DNA of 64,000 bases from Rhipicephalus microplus (taxonomy: Eukaryota; Arthropoda; Arachnida; Ixodida; Ixodidae), in contig NC_134701.1 in NCBI RefSeq assembly GCF_043290135.1, positions 200,614,601 through 200,678,600 on the forward strand, read 5' to 3'. The position numbers and the translations under genes were made by a program. Below, one piece after another: positions 22,205-33,200 of this stretch. The notes below the pieces were generated by a model. That model saw only the letters and a program-made list of their open reading frames with translations. It was not told the DNA's origin and did no database searches. Position 1 is the first letter of the stretch, and every line of letters begins with the position of its first letter.

Positions 22205-22375
22205 CATACATGAGTCGAACCCACGACGAAGTCGTAGGTTCGATTTCTGCTCACGGCAAGTTATTTTTTCACCCACGTTTGTTTTTTCTTATTTACATTA
22301 CATTGGCGCTAATAGCTTTCCCTCTACATTTCTTGGCATTATTTTCTGTTAGATTTCATTAATATTATGTCAAAA
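22201..22375 (+). mobile_element. third SINE family (SINE-C), copy 1, 5' truncated
   Basis: The B-box-like GGTTCGATTTC at 22238 is followed by CTCACGGCAAGTTATTTTTT, CTTATTTACATTACATT and GGCATTATTTTCTGTTAG. The same order is found in reverse complement at 56220-56418. Box A and the first part of the tRNA head are missing, replaced by the AT tract. AT tracts bracket the copy on both sides. Confidence 0.55.
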
Positions 22376-22401
22376 CACGAAAAAACGAGCTCTTTTGTAT
22401 A

Positions 22402-22548
<147 letters not shown>

Positions 22549-22646
22549 AGGCGTCACTCAAAGTCACGGGCTCAGCCCTTCGTCGTAGTCGTCTTCTAGC
22601 TGTTCCGACTAGATACCGTCTCTCTCTCTCTCTCTTCCGCATTACA
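22549..22646 (-). repeat. 3' LTR remnant of the gypsy element
   Basis: On the minus strand, after the pol stop (22683-22685) and a short CACCAGGGTAAG tract, the sequence TGTAATGCGGAAGAGAGAG begins, which looks like an LTR 5' end. Only about 98 bp remain before the AT tract. No partner LTR was found. Confidence 0.5.
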
Positions 22647-22682
22647 CTTACCCTGGTGGTGAAGAGGAGCCATCCTGGTGAC

Positions 22683-23213
22683 TCACGGCGAAGCAAGCAC
22701 AAGGGGATCACAGTAAGGTTTTAAGTGGAGGATGTGGACTGTCTCAGAACTACGGGATCGTTTGTCATCGGCAGGTGTCACTGGTTCGACGACGTAGTTG
22801 ACCGGTGATGTGCACTGAACGATGTGGTACGGACCTTTGTACTTGGGTGCAAACTTTCGTGAAAGGCCAAGGAACTTGAATGGAACCGAAAATCTTACAG
22901 ATGAGCCTATGGGGAAGCTGTGAGCAGGCTTGTCTTGGTGAAACCGTTCTTTTTGGAGACCTTGTGCGATGGACGTAAATGAACGTGCTAATTGGTGGCA
23001 CTCTTCAGCGCACTGAACAAGTTCGGAGGCTGGGCGGTATTCTGAAGCATCTGGGCGGTAAGTATCGTGTCAAACGTAAAAGAGGGCTCATGTTCGTACA
23101 GTAAAAAAACAAAACTGTGAAAACCCAGTAGTTGCTTGCGTGGCCGTATTATACGCATACGTCACGAAAGGGAGCACCAAGTCCCAATTAGAATAGTCAG
23201 AGAATATGTAAAT
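22683..23213 (-). pseudogene. gypsy integrase, C-terminal part
   Basis: Minus-strand translation gives NWDLVLPFVTYAYNTATQAT at the start and RKFAPKYKGPYHIVQ, VNYVVEPV and VHILHLKPYCDPLVLASP before the stop. These are the post-DDE helix and C-terminal domain of the integrase whose N-terminal part lies at 24386-24865. A frameshift separates the two blocks near 23030-23090. Confidence 0.85.
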
Positions 23214-24377
23214 CCTCTGACTATGTATATGTATCAATCAGGTAATATGTATCAATCAGGTGATAGAGAAATGCTCAGAGTATGAACAACCACTATACAT
23301 AGCCTTCATAGATTACGAGAAGGCGTTTGATTCAGTAGAAATATCAGCCGTCATGCAGACACTACGGAATCAGGGCGTAGATGACGTATATATAAACATT
23401 CTGGAAAAAATCTACAGGGGATCAACTGCTACCACAGTGCTTCATAAAGAAAGCAACAGAATACCAATCAAAAAGGGTGTAAGGCAGGGAGACACAATCT
23501 CCCCAATGCTATTTACCGCGTGCTTACAGGAGGTTTTCTGAAGCCTAGAATGGGAACAGCTAGGGATAAGAGTTAATGGAGAATACCTTAGTAACTTGCG
23601 CTTCGCCGATGACATTGCATTGCTGAGTAACTCAGGGGACGAATTGCAACTCATGATTACGGAGTTAGACAAGGAGAGCAGAAAGGTGGGTCTTAAAGTT
23701 AATCTGCAGAAATCGAAAGTAATGTACAACAACCTCGGAAAGGAGCAGCGCTTCGAGATAGGTAATAGTGCACTTGAAGTTGTAAAAGACTATGTCTACT
23801 TAGGGCAGGTAATAACCGCAGAGCCTAACCACGAGATTGAAGTAACTAGAAGAATAAGAATGGGGTGGAGCACATTCGGCAAGCACTCTCAAATTATGAC
23901 AGGTAGTTTGCCACTATCCCTCAACAGGAAGGTATATAATAGCTGTATCTTGCCGGTACTTAGCTACGGAGCAGAAACCTGGAGACTTACAAAGAGGGTT
24001 CAGCTTAAATTGAGGACGACGCAACGAGCAATGGAAAGAAAAATGGTAGGTGTAACCTTAAGAGACAAGAAAAGAGCAGAGTGGATTAGGGGACAAACGG
24101 GGGTTAAGGATATCATAGTTGAAATAAAGAAGAAGAAATGGACATGGGCCGGGAATGTAGCGCGTAGACAGGATAACCGCTGGTCATTAAGGGTAACTAA
24201 CTGGATTCCCAGAGAAGGGAAGCGGGTTAGGGGGAGACAGAAGGTTAGGTGGGCAGATGAGATTAAGAAGTTTGCGGGTATAAATTGGCAGCAGCAAGCA
24301 CAGGACCGCGTTAACTGGCGGAACATGGGAGAGGCCTTTGTCCTGCAGTGGACGTAGTCAGGCTGATGATGATGATG
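23214..24377 (+). mobile_element. 5'-truncated RTE-type LINE inserted in the gypsy integrase
   Basis: Only the RT and C-terminal part of ORF2 remain. The 3' end is a short GATGATGATG tail, typical of RTE elements that end in simple repeats. The insertion is flanked by ATGTAAAT at 23206-23213 and 24378-24385, and removal of the LINE restores continuity of the interrupted integrase reading frame. It lies in the opposite orientation to its host element. Confidence 0.9.
23250..24357 (+). pseudogene. RTE reverse transcriptase, C-terminal ORF2
   Basis: NQVIEKCSEYEQPLYIAFID leads into YEKAFDSVE with the first catalytic Asp region, KKGVRQGDTISPMLF, then LRFADDIALLS with the Asp pair, and a C-terminal domain with RGRQKVRWADEIKKFAG and NWRNMGEAFVLQWT. 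One in-frame TGA (23539-23541) interrupts the chain between the GDTISP and FADD motifs; otherwise the frame is preserved for 250 codons. No endonuclease remains. Confidence 0.9.
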
Positions 24378-24385
24378 ATGTAAAT

Positions 24386-24865
24386 AGAGAGCATATCACA
24401 GAGCGTGCGGTTAAAGCGCTCTGTCAAACCGTTTGTCTGCGGGTGATAGCTGGTAGTGGTGCGATGAAAATTATTGCACTCACTGAGGAGCTCGTGGATG
24501 ACTTGTGATAGAAACGCACGCCCATGGTCGCTAAGCAGCTCACGTGGCGCGCCATGGCGAAGAACAAAGCTACGGAAGATGAACAAGGTGACATCGCGAG
24601 CAGAAGCGGCTGGCAAAGCGGTGGTTACAGCGTAATGGGTGAGATGGTCAACGACCACAATAATCCAGCGATTTCCAGCAGCAGTACAAGGTAGTGGGCC
24701 GTAGAGGTCGATGCCGATTCTATCAAACGGCCGAGCTAGACACGGCAATGATTGCAATTCACCAAAGGCGTGAGAAGTTGTTCTCCGTCGCTGACATGCA
24801 GTGCAGCAAAATATGTACTTGCGAACGTACGAGTACATTCCCCGCCTGAAGCCAGTCGAAAACAT
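24386..24865 (-). pseudogene. gypsy integrase, N-terminal part
   Basis: Minus-strand frame shows the zinc-finger cysteines (CCTACQRRR), catalytic strand IGIDLYGPLP (first Asp), LLSDHGRAF (second Asp) and HPQTNGLTERFNRTL (Glu). Reading is then cut by the LINE insertion, and the last codons of this open frame are the antisense of the LINE tail. Confidence 0.9.
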
Positions 24866-25103
24866 ACGCTGGCGAAGCTAGTCGTATGTTTTCAAAACGC
24901 CAGCGTGGGCGTTTTGAGGGTCTGCGTGGAAATACGCGCACATGTCGGAGCGCAAATGGCGAGGTATAACAAGAAGCCATTTTCTATCCATCCGGCTGAT
25001 AGTGGCGACGGTACGACATGGCATCCCGTATCGCATAATGGGGAACTTGTCGACGTAGTGCACGAGGTAGACGCTGGCGTGGTGTCACCGAAGATGAGCG
25101 AGG

Positions 25104-25790
25104 CTATATCCAATGGCCCTTGCGCTGTTCCGAAGGCATGTCAGCGGTATCGATGCTGTCGATGGTAGCTTCGGCAAAGGAAACAAGTGCAACAGCTGAA
25201 GGCAGGGGCCAACGAGAAAGAGCGTCTGCGTCGGTATGCTTGCGGCCTGAGCGGTAAATGAAGTGAATATCAAATTCTTGTAAACATAACGCCCAACGTC
25301 CAAGCCAGCTCGAAGGACCCTTCAATGAAGCGAGCCAACAAAGTGATTGGTGGTTCGTAACGACATCAAATGGACGTCCGTATAAGTAAGGACGAAATTT
25401 TTGTAACGCCCGAACAATGGCCAAACATTCCTTTTCAGAAACCGACTATTTGTGCTCTGCCTTGGTGAGGGCGCGACTGGCATACAAAACCACATACTCA
25501 TAGAAGCCAGGCTTGCGTTGAGCAAGGACAGCGCCACTTTATATGCCACTGGCATCCGTGTGCACCTCGGTTGGAGCAGTAGGGTCAAAGTGGCTTAAAA
25601 TAGGTGGTGAAGTAAGGAGATGGCGTAATGTTGCGAAAGCATCATCGCATGCTGGCGACCAATCAGAGAGGTGTTCATCGCCAGTGATCAGCTGTGTCAG
25701 TAGTGTGGTTATCGAACCAAAGTTCTTCCCAATGTGGCAAAAGCATGAGCACAATCCGACGAAGCTGCGAAGTGCTTTCGTGGTCGTAGG
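25104..25790 (-). pseudogene. gypsy RNase H and linker
   Basis: Minus-strand fragments read [30 protein letters not shown] (catalytic Asp), [29 protein letters not shown] and [20 protein letters not shown], followed by [15 protein letters not shown] near 25448 replaces a residue between AEHK and SVSEKE, and at least one frameshift occurs near 25530-25590. Confidence 0.85.
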
Positions 25791-25800
25791 CTTCGGGAAC

Positions 25801-26500
25801 TCAGTGACAGCACGAAGCTTCTCTGGGTCTGGGAGGGGGGGGGGACGGCTTGTTTTGAGAGAACGTGGCCAAGTATTGTGAGCTTCCGAGCTCCAGGCAC
25901 TTCTTGATGTTTAGTTGAGAGCCTTTGCTCGTGAGACAGCTCAAGACTTCGCTGAGACAATGTAGGTGGCTGTCGAAATCAGGGGAGAAAACAACGACAT
26001 CATCCAGGTAACACAGGCATGTCTTCCATCTTAGCCCACGTAAGACGCTATCCGTCATCCTTTCGAATGTTGCTGGCGCATTACAAAGACCAAAGGGCAT
26101 TACATTGAATTCGTATAGCCCATCGGGCGTCAAAAAAGCAGGTTTTGGTCGATTTGGTGGTGCCATGGTGACCTGACACTAACCGGACCGTAGGTCTAGT
26201 GATGAGAAGAATTCAACGCCTTGCAAGCGGTCTGACGGGCATCATAGATGCGCGGCAATTGGTATACGTCTTTAAGCGTTACCTTGTTTAAACGGCGGTA
26301 ATGGATGCAGAAGTGAATCGAGCCGTCTTTTTTCTTCACATGCATCACCGGGAGAGAACAAGGAGTTCTGGACGTCCGAATGACGCCACGTTGAAGCATG
26401 TCGGCCGCTTGCTCGGTGATCACACGACGCTCAGCAGGAGATACACGGTAGGGACGCTGTCGCAGAGTGCTTGGTGTTAATATGATGGACAACGGTGTGC
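25801..26500 (-). pseudogene. gypsy reverse transcriptase
   Basis: Minus-strand blocks: RQRPYRVSPAERRVITEQAA, VKKKDGSIHFCIHYRRLNKV, then SSLDLRSG with an in-frame TAG next, LYEFNVMPFGLCNAPATFER and CLCYLDDVVVFS, whose catalytic YLDD is at about 25999-26010. Frameshift near 26200. A G-tract at about 25837-25847 lies at the end of the thumb. Confidence 0.9.
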
Positions 26501-27408
26501 GTTCGGCCTAAGGGCGTCTGCTGGCAATCGAACGAGCCGCGAAACTGGTGAAGAAGTTCTATAAGCTTCTCGCGATGTGGTTCTTTAAGTTCGCCAATTG
26601 AGGGGCCAAACAAATTAATGCTTGCGTGAACAGGCGAACGGGCAGATGGCGTCAGTGCACTGAGCTGCAAATCACTTTCACCGTCAAGGCCGACCATAGA
26701 GGAAACGTCTGTCTTGGAATGTTCCAATACATTATCCGCGACGCAAGGTTGTGGGAGACGGCAAGGGATTCGTGACAAATCAGTAGCGCCCGCCGAAATA
26801 TCTAGGACAGCAAGCGGCAACGCGAGGCCCTTGCGACGTTGGAATGTTTTGGAAGGCATAAACAACAATGCAGACTCAGACACATCGGCAGAAGACACGG
26901 GAACAAAGGCTGCGCTAGTCGGTGGTATGTCGATGTCGCCGGTGACAAACAGCTTGTCCAACGCAAGTTCTGGAGACGAGACACACAACGCAGAGAAGGC
27001 CATTTCAGCACGAGCACATCGGATAACCACATGATTAAGAGACAGAAAATCCCGACCGAGGATCACATCATGAGAACACGCCTGTAGCACAAGAAATTCA
27101 ATGGTATACAAAACGTCTTGGATGAGAACGTGGGCGGTTCAGGCAGCTGATGGTCGAATACGGTGAGCACTGGCAGTATGAAAAGACAATTCCTTTGGCG
27201 TCGTGGTAACCTTCCGAAGCAGGCGGCAGAGTGCTAAATCAATTACTGAAACAGCAGCACCAGTGCCCACAAGCGCAAGGGTACGGTAACCATCTACAGA
27301 AACGTTGATGAGGTCTGTCGGAGAAACGCGAGGACTTGATTCTTTTGACGACGACGCAGTTCGTGGCTCGGGAACTGTGGGACCTAGTTTTCCACGTTTG
27401 AAGGACAT
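26431..27408 (-). pseudogene. gypsy protease and protease-RT linker
   Basis: The protease segment (27139-27408) reads VSVDGYRTLALVGTGAAVSV. The active-site DTG is GTG here: codon 27267-27265 encodes Gly in place of the catalytic Asp. After a frameshift near 27130 the linker (27111-26431) contains DVILGRDFLSLNHVVI, the ILGRDFL motif near the end of retropepsins, then variable sequence up to RGSFDCQQTPLGRTHTVVHH, the start of RT. Confidence 0.8.
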
Positions 27409-27411
27409 GGT

Positions 27412-27948
27412 GGACGGTGCATAGGTGACAGGGAGTGACGGCAGGGAGACGGAGATCAGTGACTGACTGAGGGGGGGTGGGGGTGGTCGGGTGAAGGAGG
27501 TTGACGTGTTGTGTCGTTAAAGCGCCGAGAGTCGTGCGACGATCTTTGCATGGTGTTGCTGTGGGCGAGAGGGCACCGGCGGCAGAAGGGAGCCACATGT
27601 CCTGCGTAACCGCAAGAACAGCAAATGAGGCGGTTGTCTGCGGTGCGCCACGGATTCGGAAACGCTGCGAGTGGTCGGCTGAGCGGACCGGGTGATGACC
27701 GAACAGGGATCGGTGAGGTAGCATAAGTGGGCTGTCGAGGTGCTCTGGCTACAACGACTTGTGCATACGTCAAGAGTGTGGCCTTCAGAGGTGGTGAACG
27801 AGCGAAAGCCAAAGCGTCAGCTACCTCATCTTGTATGACGGGCCTTATTACCGGGGCCCGATGATCTGGGGCCAGAGGATGCGTTTGTGCTGGTTCGGGC
27901 GTGCTCAATAAAATGGAGAGCTGCCGAGCGAACTCCTCACGCACTAAC

Positions 27949-27951
<3 letters not shown>
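27412..27951 (-). pseudogene. gypsy gag C-terminus with zinc knuckle
   Basis: Minus-strand frame gives CCSCGYAGHVAPFCRRC, a CX2CX4HX4C nucleocapsid-type knuckle, preceded by an S/P/R-rich linker and DEVADALAFARSPP. The frame runs into the AT tract at 27952. The rest of gag is missing. Confidence 0.75.

Positions 27952-28012
<61 letters not shown>
27952..28012. repeat. (AT)n microsatellite
   Basis: Junction between the gypsy gag and an unrelated GC-rich block. Confidence 0.98.
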
Positions 28013-28016
<4 letters not shown>

Positions 28017-28682
28017 ATGATGTGGATTGTGTGGCCCGTGACGGGGCGAAGAGGGAACGGCAGTTCTGCTCTGCGGTACGCCTTGGAGGCGAAGACGAGG
28101 AAAAGGAAGCGCGAGCGGGGCGTGCGGCTTGGGCAGTTGGAGCGTGACACAGTTCGAACGGCAGCTGCTGGTCGGCGGTTCGGGTCGCGACATCGCTTAA
28201 CCAGGCGTCCGGCAGCCTTGCGGACCTGGTGAGCTGGCTTCCCGCTCTGTGGCCGGCGCTGACACGGGGACCGGCAGCATAGTCTGTTCGTGGCCTGAGG
28301 TCCTGGGGCCCGAGTGGTGGCACGACGTGGCCGCGGCTCATGTTGGCGACGGGCCATTAACCTGCACTGCAGTGGCCTGGTGATCTACCGGCCTGCAGCA
28401 CCACCATCACCACCACCACCACCTCACCACGGTCAAGGCAGCGTGACTGCACAAGGAACACCGGTGACGACCGACCTCGCCGCAGCGGCAACAGTCATAA
28501 CGGCGAGTAGGACAGTTCGTGTGCCGAGGCGCGTAGGGCGTTTGGCATGTAAATAAGGAACGCTATGGTGTGTTGTGTGTGAATTGTAAGAGTTATCGGT
28601 TGTGTTAAAGTCTGTGTTCTGTGTACAGAGTCAGCTGACTGCCGGTTGATTTATTCCGGATCCTGGGCCCACATTACACCAT

Positions 28683-28686
<4 letters not shown>
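28013..28686. other. GC-rich unclassified block between two AT tracts
   Basis: About 670 bp, GC-rich, with long open frames on both strands and a CACCACCATCACC-type run near 28398-28425. Its right end reads GGTTGATTTATTCCGGATCC then GGGCCCACATTACACCATAACA, which could be the end of an LTR (plus strand ending in ACA, or minus strand starting TGTTATGG). No partner repeat or domain was recognised. Confidence 0.4.

Positions 28687-28729
<43 letters not shown>
28687..28729. repeat. (AT)n microsatellite
   Basis: Separates the GC-rich block from the Penelope-like element. Confidence 0.98.
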
Positions 28730-28731
<2 letters not shown>

Positions 28732-28812
28732 CACTGTATCATCAAAGAATTGACTAATACCGACCTCATTCGACAACCCTATTCAGAGTCATGACTTTCT
28801 CAGAATTAGAAA
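28730..28812 (+). mobile_element. Penelope-like element, 5' piece
   Basis: The last codons before the LINE (HDFLRIR in frame) join, after removal of one copy of the 16-bp duplication, to KIVEKRVKYKLHASTLNTYL at 34120 onward. The element therefore continues on the far side of the LINE. Confidence 0.65.
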
Positions 28813-28917
28813 TGCGTTCGGGCATGATTCAGCCTTGAACAACAATCGTTTTTTCTCCAACTGTCAGAATTCCTGACTTTCCCTGAACAAGCGGAACGGA
28901 AGACGTCACCCCACGGG

Positions 28918-30108
28918 ATGGGGGACCATCCATCCAACGAGACAGCGGGCCCTAGCCGTTTGCATAAGGATGGACCGAATGTGGGTGACCGCGTTGGCGC
29001 ATCTGCTCTTTGTGATGATTCTACCGAGAGCTCACCAGTGGAAGAGATGGAATCGGAAGCCGACTTCAGGGCATTCCATACCCGCCGGTTGAAAAGGAAG
29101 CTTCGCAGGACGTCATCAACGGCGGAGCTACAACCAGCGCTAGACAAAGGCAAGCGATGTTTCACCATCTCGTATGTACCCATGTCTACCTCAGACAATC
29201 TGAACTCACTAAACAGGCAGTCATTGACTAATTATTTCGAGCGAGTAGCACCTGCTCAAGTGAATGAAATTCACATAAATAGCAGCAAAAACATATTGTC
29301 AGTTGATGTGACAAACAAAACCATTCTTGACGGACTGAAGGCCGTCACGCAGCTCGGAAGTATTTCAGTTCGCGCGTTTCTCGCTCACGGGAAAGGAACA
29401 ATGACTGGCGTGATAAATGATGTCGACGCTGACATCACAGACGCTGACCTGCAGAATCTTGTGACGTCGACAGTCAGAATCGTGACCACACGCCGCTTCG
29501 GCCAGTCTCGCTGCATCAAACTAGTATTTGATCCTGAAACTCTGCCCCCTAGCGTGAAGGTTGGATACGTGAGACATCCCGTGCGCCCTTACGTGCCACG
29601 GCCTTTGCAGTGTCACAAGTGCTGCAAGTTGGGACACGTCAGCGCAGTGTGCAAAAGTGAGACAACTTGCCAGCGGTGCGGCGGGTCTCATAAGGTAGAA
29701 AACTGCGATACTGCTGTTCTATTGAAATGCCCAAACTGCTCTGGTGCACATGAAGCAACGTCGAAAGAGTGCCCGAAGATCAAAGAAGAAATTCGCATCC
29801 TGCGGAAGATGGTCAGAGGCAACTCGACACACAGAGAGGCAGTAATGTCCATCCGCCGACACAGACGTCGTCCAAAGCGTAGGCACCAGCGAAAGCATAG
29901 TGGACATAGAAGTGATGCATCACCATCAGCAACAGATAAACATACACGTACGCATTGTCAGGCCGCTACACCCATGTTGTACGCACCACGTCCCAAGGAT
30001 GCAGAAAGTGGACCAACGCCCACGTTGCACGCCGATGCTTCAGATACTGAGTGGCCTTCGCTACCGACCGGAGCAATAAAAAAGACCACATCAAGGGCGG
30101 CAACTTAA
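28918..30108 (+). CDS. LINE ORF1 (gag-like, three zinc knuckles)
   Basis: A 396-codon open frame. Its central part is a nucleic-acid-binding fold region around residues 80-225 (for example RCFTISYVPMSTSDNLNSLN), followed by three knuckles at about 238-301: CHKCCKLGHVSAVC and CQRCGGSHKVENC (both CX2CX4HX4C), and CPNCSGAHEATSKEC (CX2CX3HX6C). The last hundred residues are basic and low-complexity (RRHRRRPKRRHQRK) and could include a frame change. ORF1 proteins of I/Jockey LINEs coat the transcript and act as chaperones in the ribonucleoprotein. The frame is intact, but its partner ORF2 is not. The ATG at 28918 is the first in-frame start after the leader. Confidence 0.85.
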   Translation: MGDHPSNETAGPSRLHKDGPNVGDRVGASALCDDSTESSPVEEMESEADFRAFHTRRLKRKLRRTSSTAELQPALDKGKRCFTISYVPMSTSDNLNSLNRQSLTNYFERVAPAQVNEIHINSSKNILSVDVTNKTILDGLKAVTQLGSISVRAFLAHGKGTMTGVINDVDADITDADLQNLVTSTVRIVTTRRFGQSRCIKLVFDPETLPPSVKVGYVRHPVRPYVPRPLQCHKCCKLGHVSAVCKSETTCQRCGGSHKVENCDTAVLLKCPNCSGAHEATSKECPKIKEEIRILRKMVRGNSTHREAVMSIRRHRRRPKRRHQRKHSGHRSDASPSATDKHTRTHCQAATPMLYAPRPKDAESGPTPTLHADASDTEWPSLPTGAIKKTTSRAAT

Positions 30109-30278
30109 AAGAGGGAGGAAAATGATAGGCAAGACACTGGGAAGAGCCAAACTATGCTGAAGCATCTACTAAAATCTGTTCGTGCGATTCTCAACGAGCT
30201 ACACACACCAGGAGCGAAAACAGCAGTGCGGATCCTCAACGTGCTGGAACCGCTACTGCTGACCCTTCCATAAACAAT

Positions 30279-33200
30279 ATGGCGAATTTCTTCGATGAAC
30301 GTGTGCGCACCTCTGCTATAATGCAGTGGAATGCACGAGGTTTGCGAAGCCGAATGTCTGACTTTCGACAACGGATGTTTAAATACAAATTTCCGTTGGT
30401 TGTAATATGTGAGCCCTATATGATGTCGTCGTTTCGTATTTCCGGATACGTCACTTTGTGGTCACGTGATGATCGAAATGCGAGCAAAGTAATTATATGC
30501 GTACGTCAAGATTTAACGCACGTGAGACATTCCGTGGCTCCTCATGCTTCTAACGACTATATTTGCCTATATATAAAGCACAAGCGACGTTCAACATCAA
30601 TCATTGGTGGATACATTCCTCCTAGAAGCCACGTGGACTGTTCCCATCTGTTGTCTGTGCTCCAAGCTTGCCCTAGACCACATGTATTAGTTGGGGTTTT
30701 AATGCACATCATCCCATGTGGGGTTCTGCCTCAATGAACACCCGCGGTAGTAACATTGCCGATTTTGTGCTCAATCAGGGCCTGATGTCCATTAACGATG
30801 GCTCACCTACTTACCTCCGTGGCGCATCGTACAGCAGCTGTCTAGACGTATGTTTTGTGAGCAGAAGTCTCTTGCCTACCACCTGTTGGTTCGTAGACGT
30901 TGAAACACACGGAAGTGACTATCTGCCTACATATATACAGCTAAAAGGATTCCGTCGTTCGACTCCCCGGCTTGTGAAAAGCGTAGACTGGCCAGGATTC
31001 CAAGCTTCTGTAAATGCTCAGTGCGGGAACATTCAATCTATATGTGAAATAGAAAGCCTAATCGCATCAGCCTTAACAACGCATACGAAACTTGTGAATG
31101 TGTCGCTACCAAGATCACAACTTGACGCACAATATGAATACCTTCGTGCAATCCGTCGCCGGGCAGAGAGAAAATACAGGAGGACGAAATCACCATCTGA
31201 CCTATCTACAGCACGCCAAGCACAACGACATATATTGCGACACCTCGATAAGCTCGATAGGCAACGGTGGAGGGTATTTCGCAGCTTCCTTGACCCCAGG
31301 AAACCCCTGTCTCGAATATGGCAAACTGTCCGAAGCTTTCAGACGCCCAATCAACAGTTGTTCCCTTTCCGATCTTTGGCTCTAAAGCAATGTCGACCTG
31401 AAGTAGAGGTTGCAGAAGATTACTGCCACTTACTGGTAGGTATGTCCTCCTGATCGATATCACCTACGTATTTAGCCTCACCGCCATCCAGCGACGATCA
31501 CCTCGACTTACCATTCACAATGCATGAACTCGACGCTGCGATTTCCACGTCCCGACGGTCGTCCGCACCAGGGCCTGACGGAATTACTTATTCGGCTCTA
31601 TATCACCTCAGCCAGGAAGCAAGGCAGGCTCTTTTGTCGTTCTACAACTCTACGTGGGAAACAGCGACAGTCCCAGAAAGTTGGAAGTGCAGCCGCATAG
31701 TGGCCTTACTGAAACCAGGCAAGTGTTCACACGAGTTGTCTTCTTATAGACCCATTGCCCTAGCCAGTTGCATCGGTAAGGTGATGGAACGCATGGTGCT
31801 GGCAAGATTGGAATGGCTGCTGGAGAATAATGTCGGCTTAACAGATTTTATAAATGGCTTCCGTAGAGGTCGATCATCTATAGACTATGTTGTAGATCTA
31901 GTTTCTTCTGTTGAAAAGGAAATACAACGCCAGAGATTGGTAGGGGCCATTTTCTTAGATATAAAGTGCGCGTACGATAGCGTCTACCATGAGGCCATTT
32001 TTGACGCACTTGAAGACATCGGCGTAGGTGGCCGACTACACGCATGGATAGGGAGCTATCTCAGGGGACGTACCATTTTTATGTCGACATCCGATGGTGA
32101 CACGGTGAGGCATCTCGTAAGCCGTGGACTTCCGCAAGGCGCCGTCCTGAGCCCCATGCTCTTTAACATAGCACTCATTGGCCTTGAAGCTGAGCTTTCC
32201 GACGTTGTCAGAATCAGTGCGTATGCGGACGACATAGGCATATGGGCATCTGGAGCAACGCGACCACAACTGCGAGCAAGGCTACAACAAGGCACATCAA
32301 TAACATCTAAGTACTTACGTCGTCAGGGCCTGGAACTTTCAATAGCAAAATGTGCTGCATTGGCATTTACGAAGAAATCAATGTCGCGGTACCCAATCTT
32401 CGCTCACGGAGCAGTGATTCCCGTGGTCAAGCACCACCGCTATTTAGGGGTCGTCATTGATCGCAACCTGTTTTGGTCAAAGCATGTGACTATGCTGCGA
32501 AACAAACTAATCAGTTTTGTGTATGTTCGTCGTGTTATAGCAGGACTGAGATGGGGCCCTTCGGAGAAAAGTCTTCTGCAGTTATACAAGGCATTGTTTG
32601 TGGGCTATATAAGGTACAGCTCACCTGTGCTTTCCAGCATGCGGGCAACGTGCCTTCGTACTTTAGAGAGCCTTCAGGCACGAGCACTGAGAATATGCCT
32701 TGGCCTGCCACGGTGCACGTCCACCTCTGGCACTATAGAGGTGTCACGCACCTACCCTATACACGTCCTGCGAGCCTCTTCGAGTGCACCTTCGTCTGCT
32801 GACCCGACATGCACAGCACTCGTTGTCTTCGCTACAAGTGGACCGACCAGGCTGTACCTATTCGCGATGTCTCGATACGCATAGGCACATGATCCTTCAG
32901 GCTTTGCACCTGCCGTAATCCCTGCAGTGCCTCCATGGACATTGACTAAACCGCTGGTGTGCCTTCACATACGTGGAATTTCGCATAAGTCCCGTGTTTC
33001 TTATATTGCCCTCAAGCAACTCACCTTGGCACATTTAGATGACCGATACAGCGACTCTGTGCACATTTACACCGATGGATCAGTAACTTCATCCGCCTCA
33101 GCTGCAGCCTTCGTGATCTCTCAACTCAGTATTTCCCGACAGTACAAATTAGATCATAGGTCATCTTCGACAGCTGCAGAACTTGTTGCTATACAAGAAG

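Larger units (their letters stand above)
22549..27951 (-). mobile_element. decayed Ty3/gypsy retrotransposon, 5' truncated and split by an RTE LINE
   Basis: Minus-strand order from high to low coordinates is gag zinc knuckle, protease, RT, RNase H, integrase, then a 3' LTR start, which is the standard Ty3/gypsy order. A plus-strand LINE (23214-24377) interrupts integrase. Both outer ends stop at AT microsatellites, and no 5' LTR or N-terminal gag is present. Every domain carries frameshifts or stops. Confidence 0.9.

Noticed and set aside
27944..28357. Arg/Pro-rich open frames in the GC-rich block as a real gene
   Set aside because: All run into the AT microsatellite, several frames on both strands are equally open because of high GC, and no domain is recognised.
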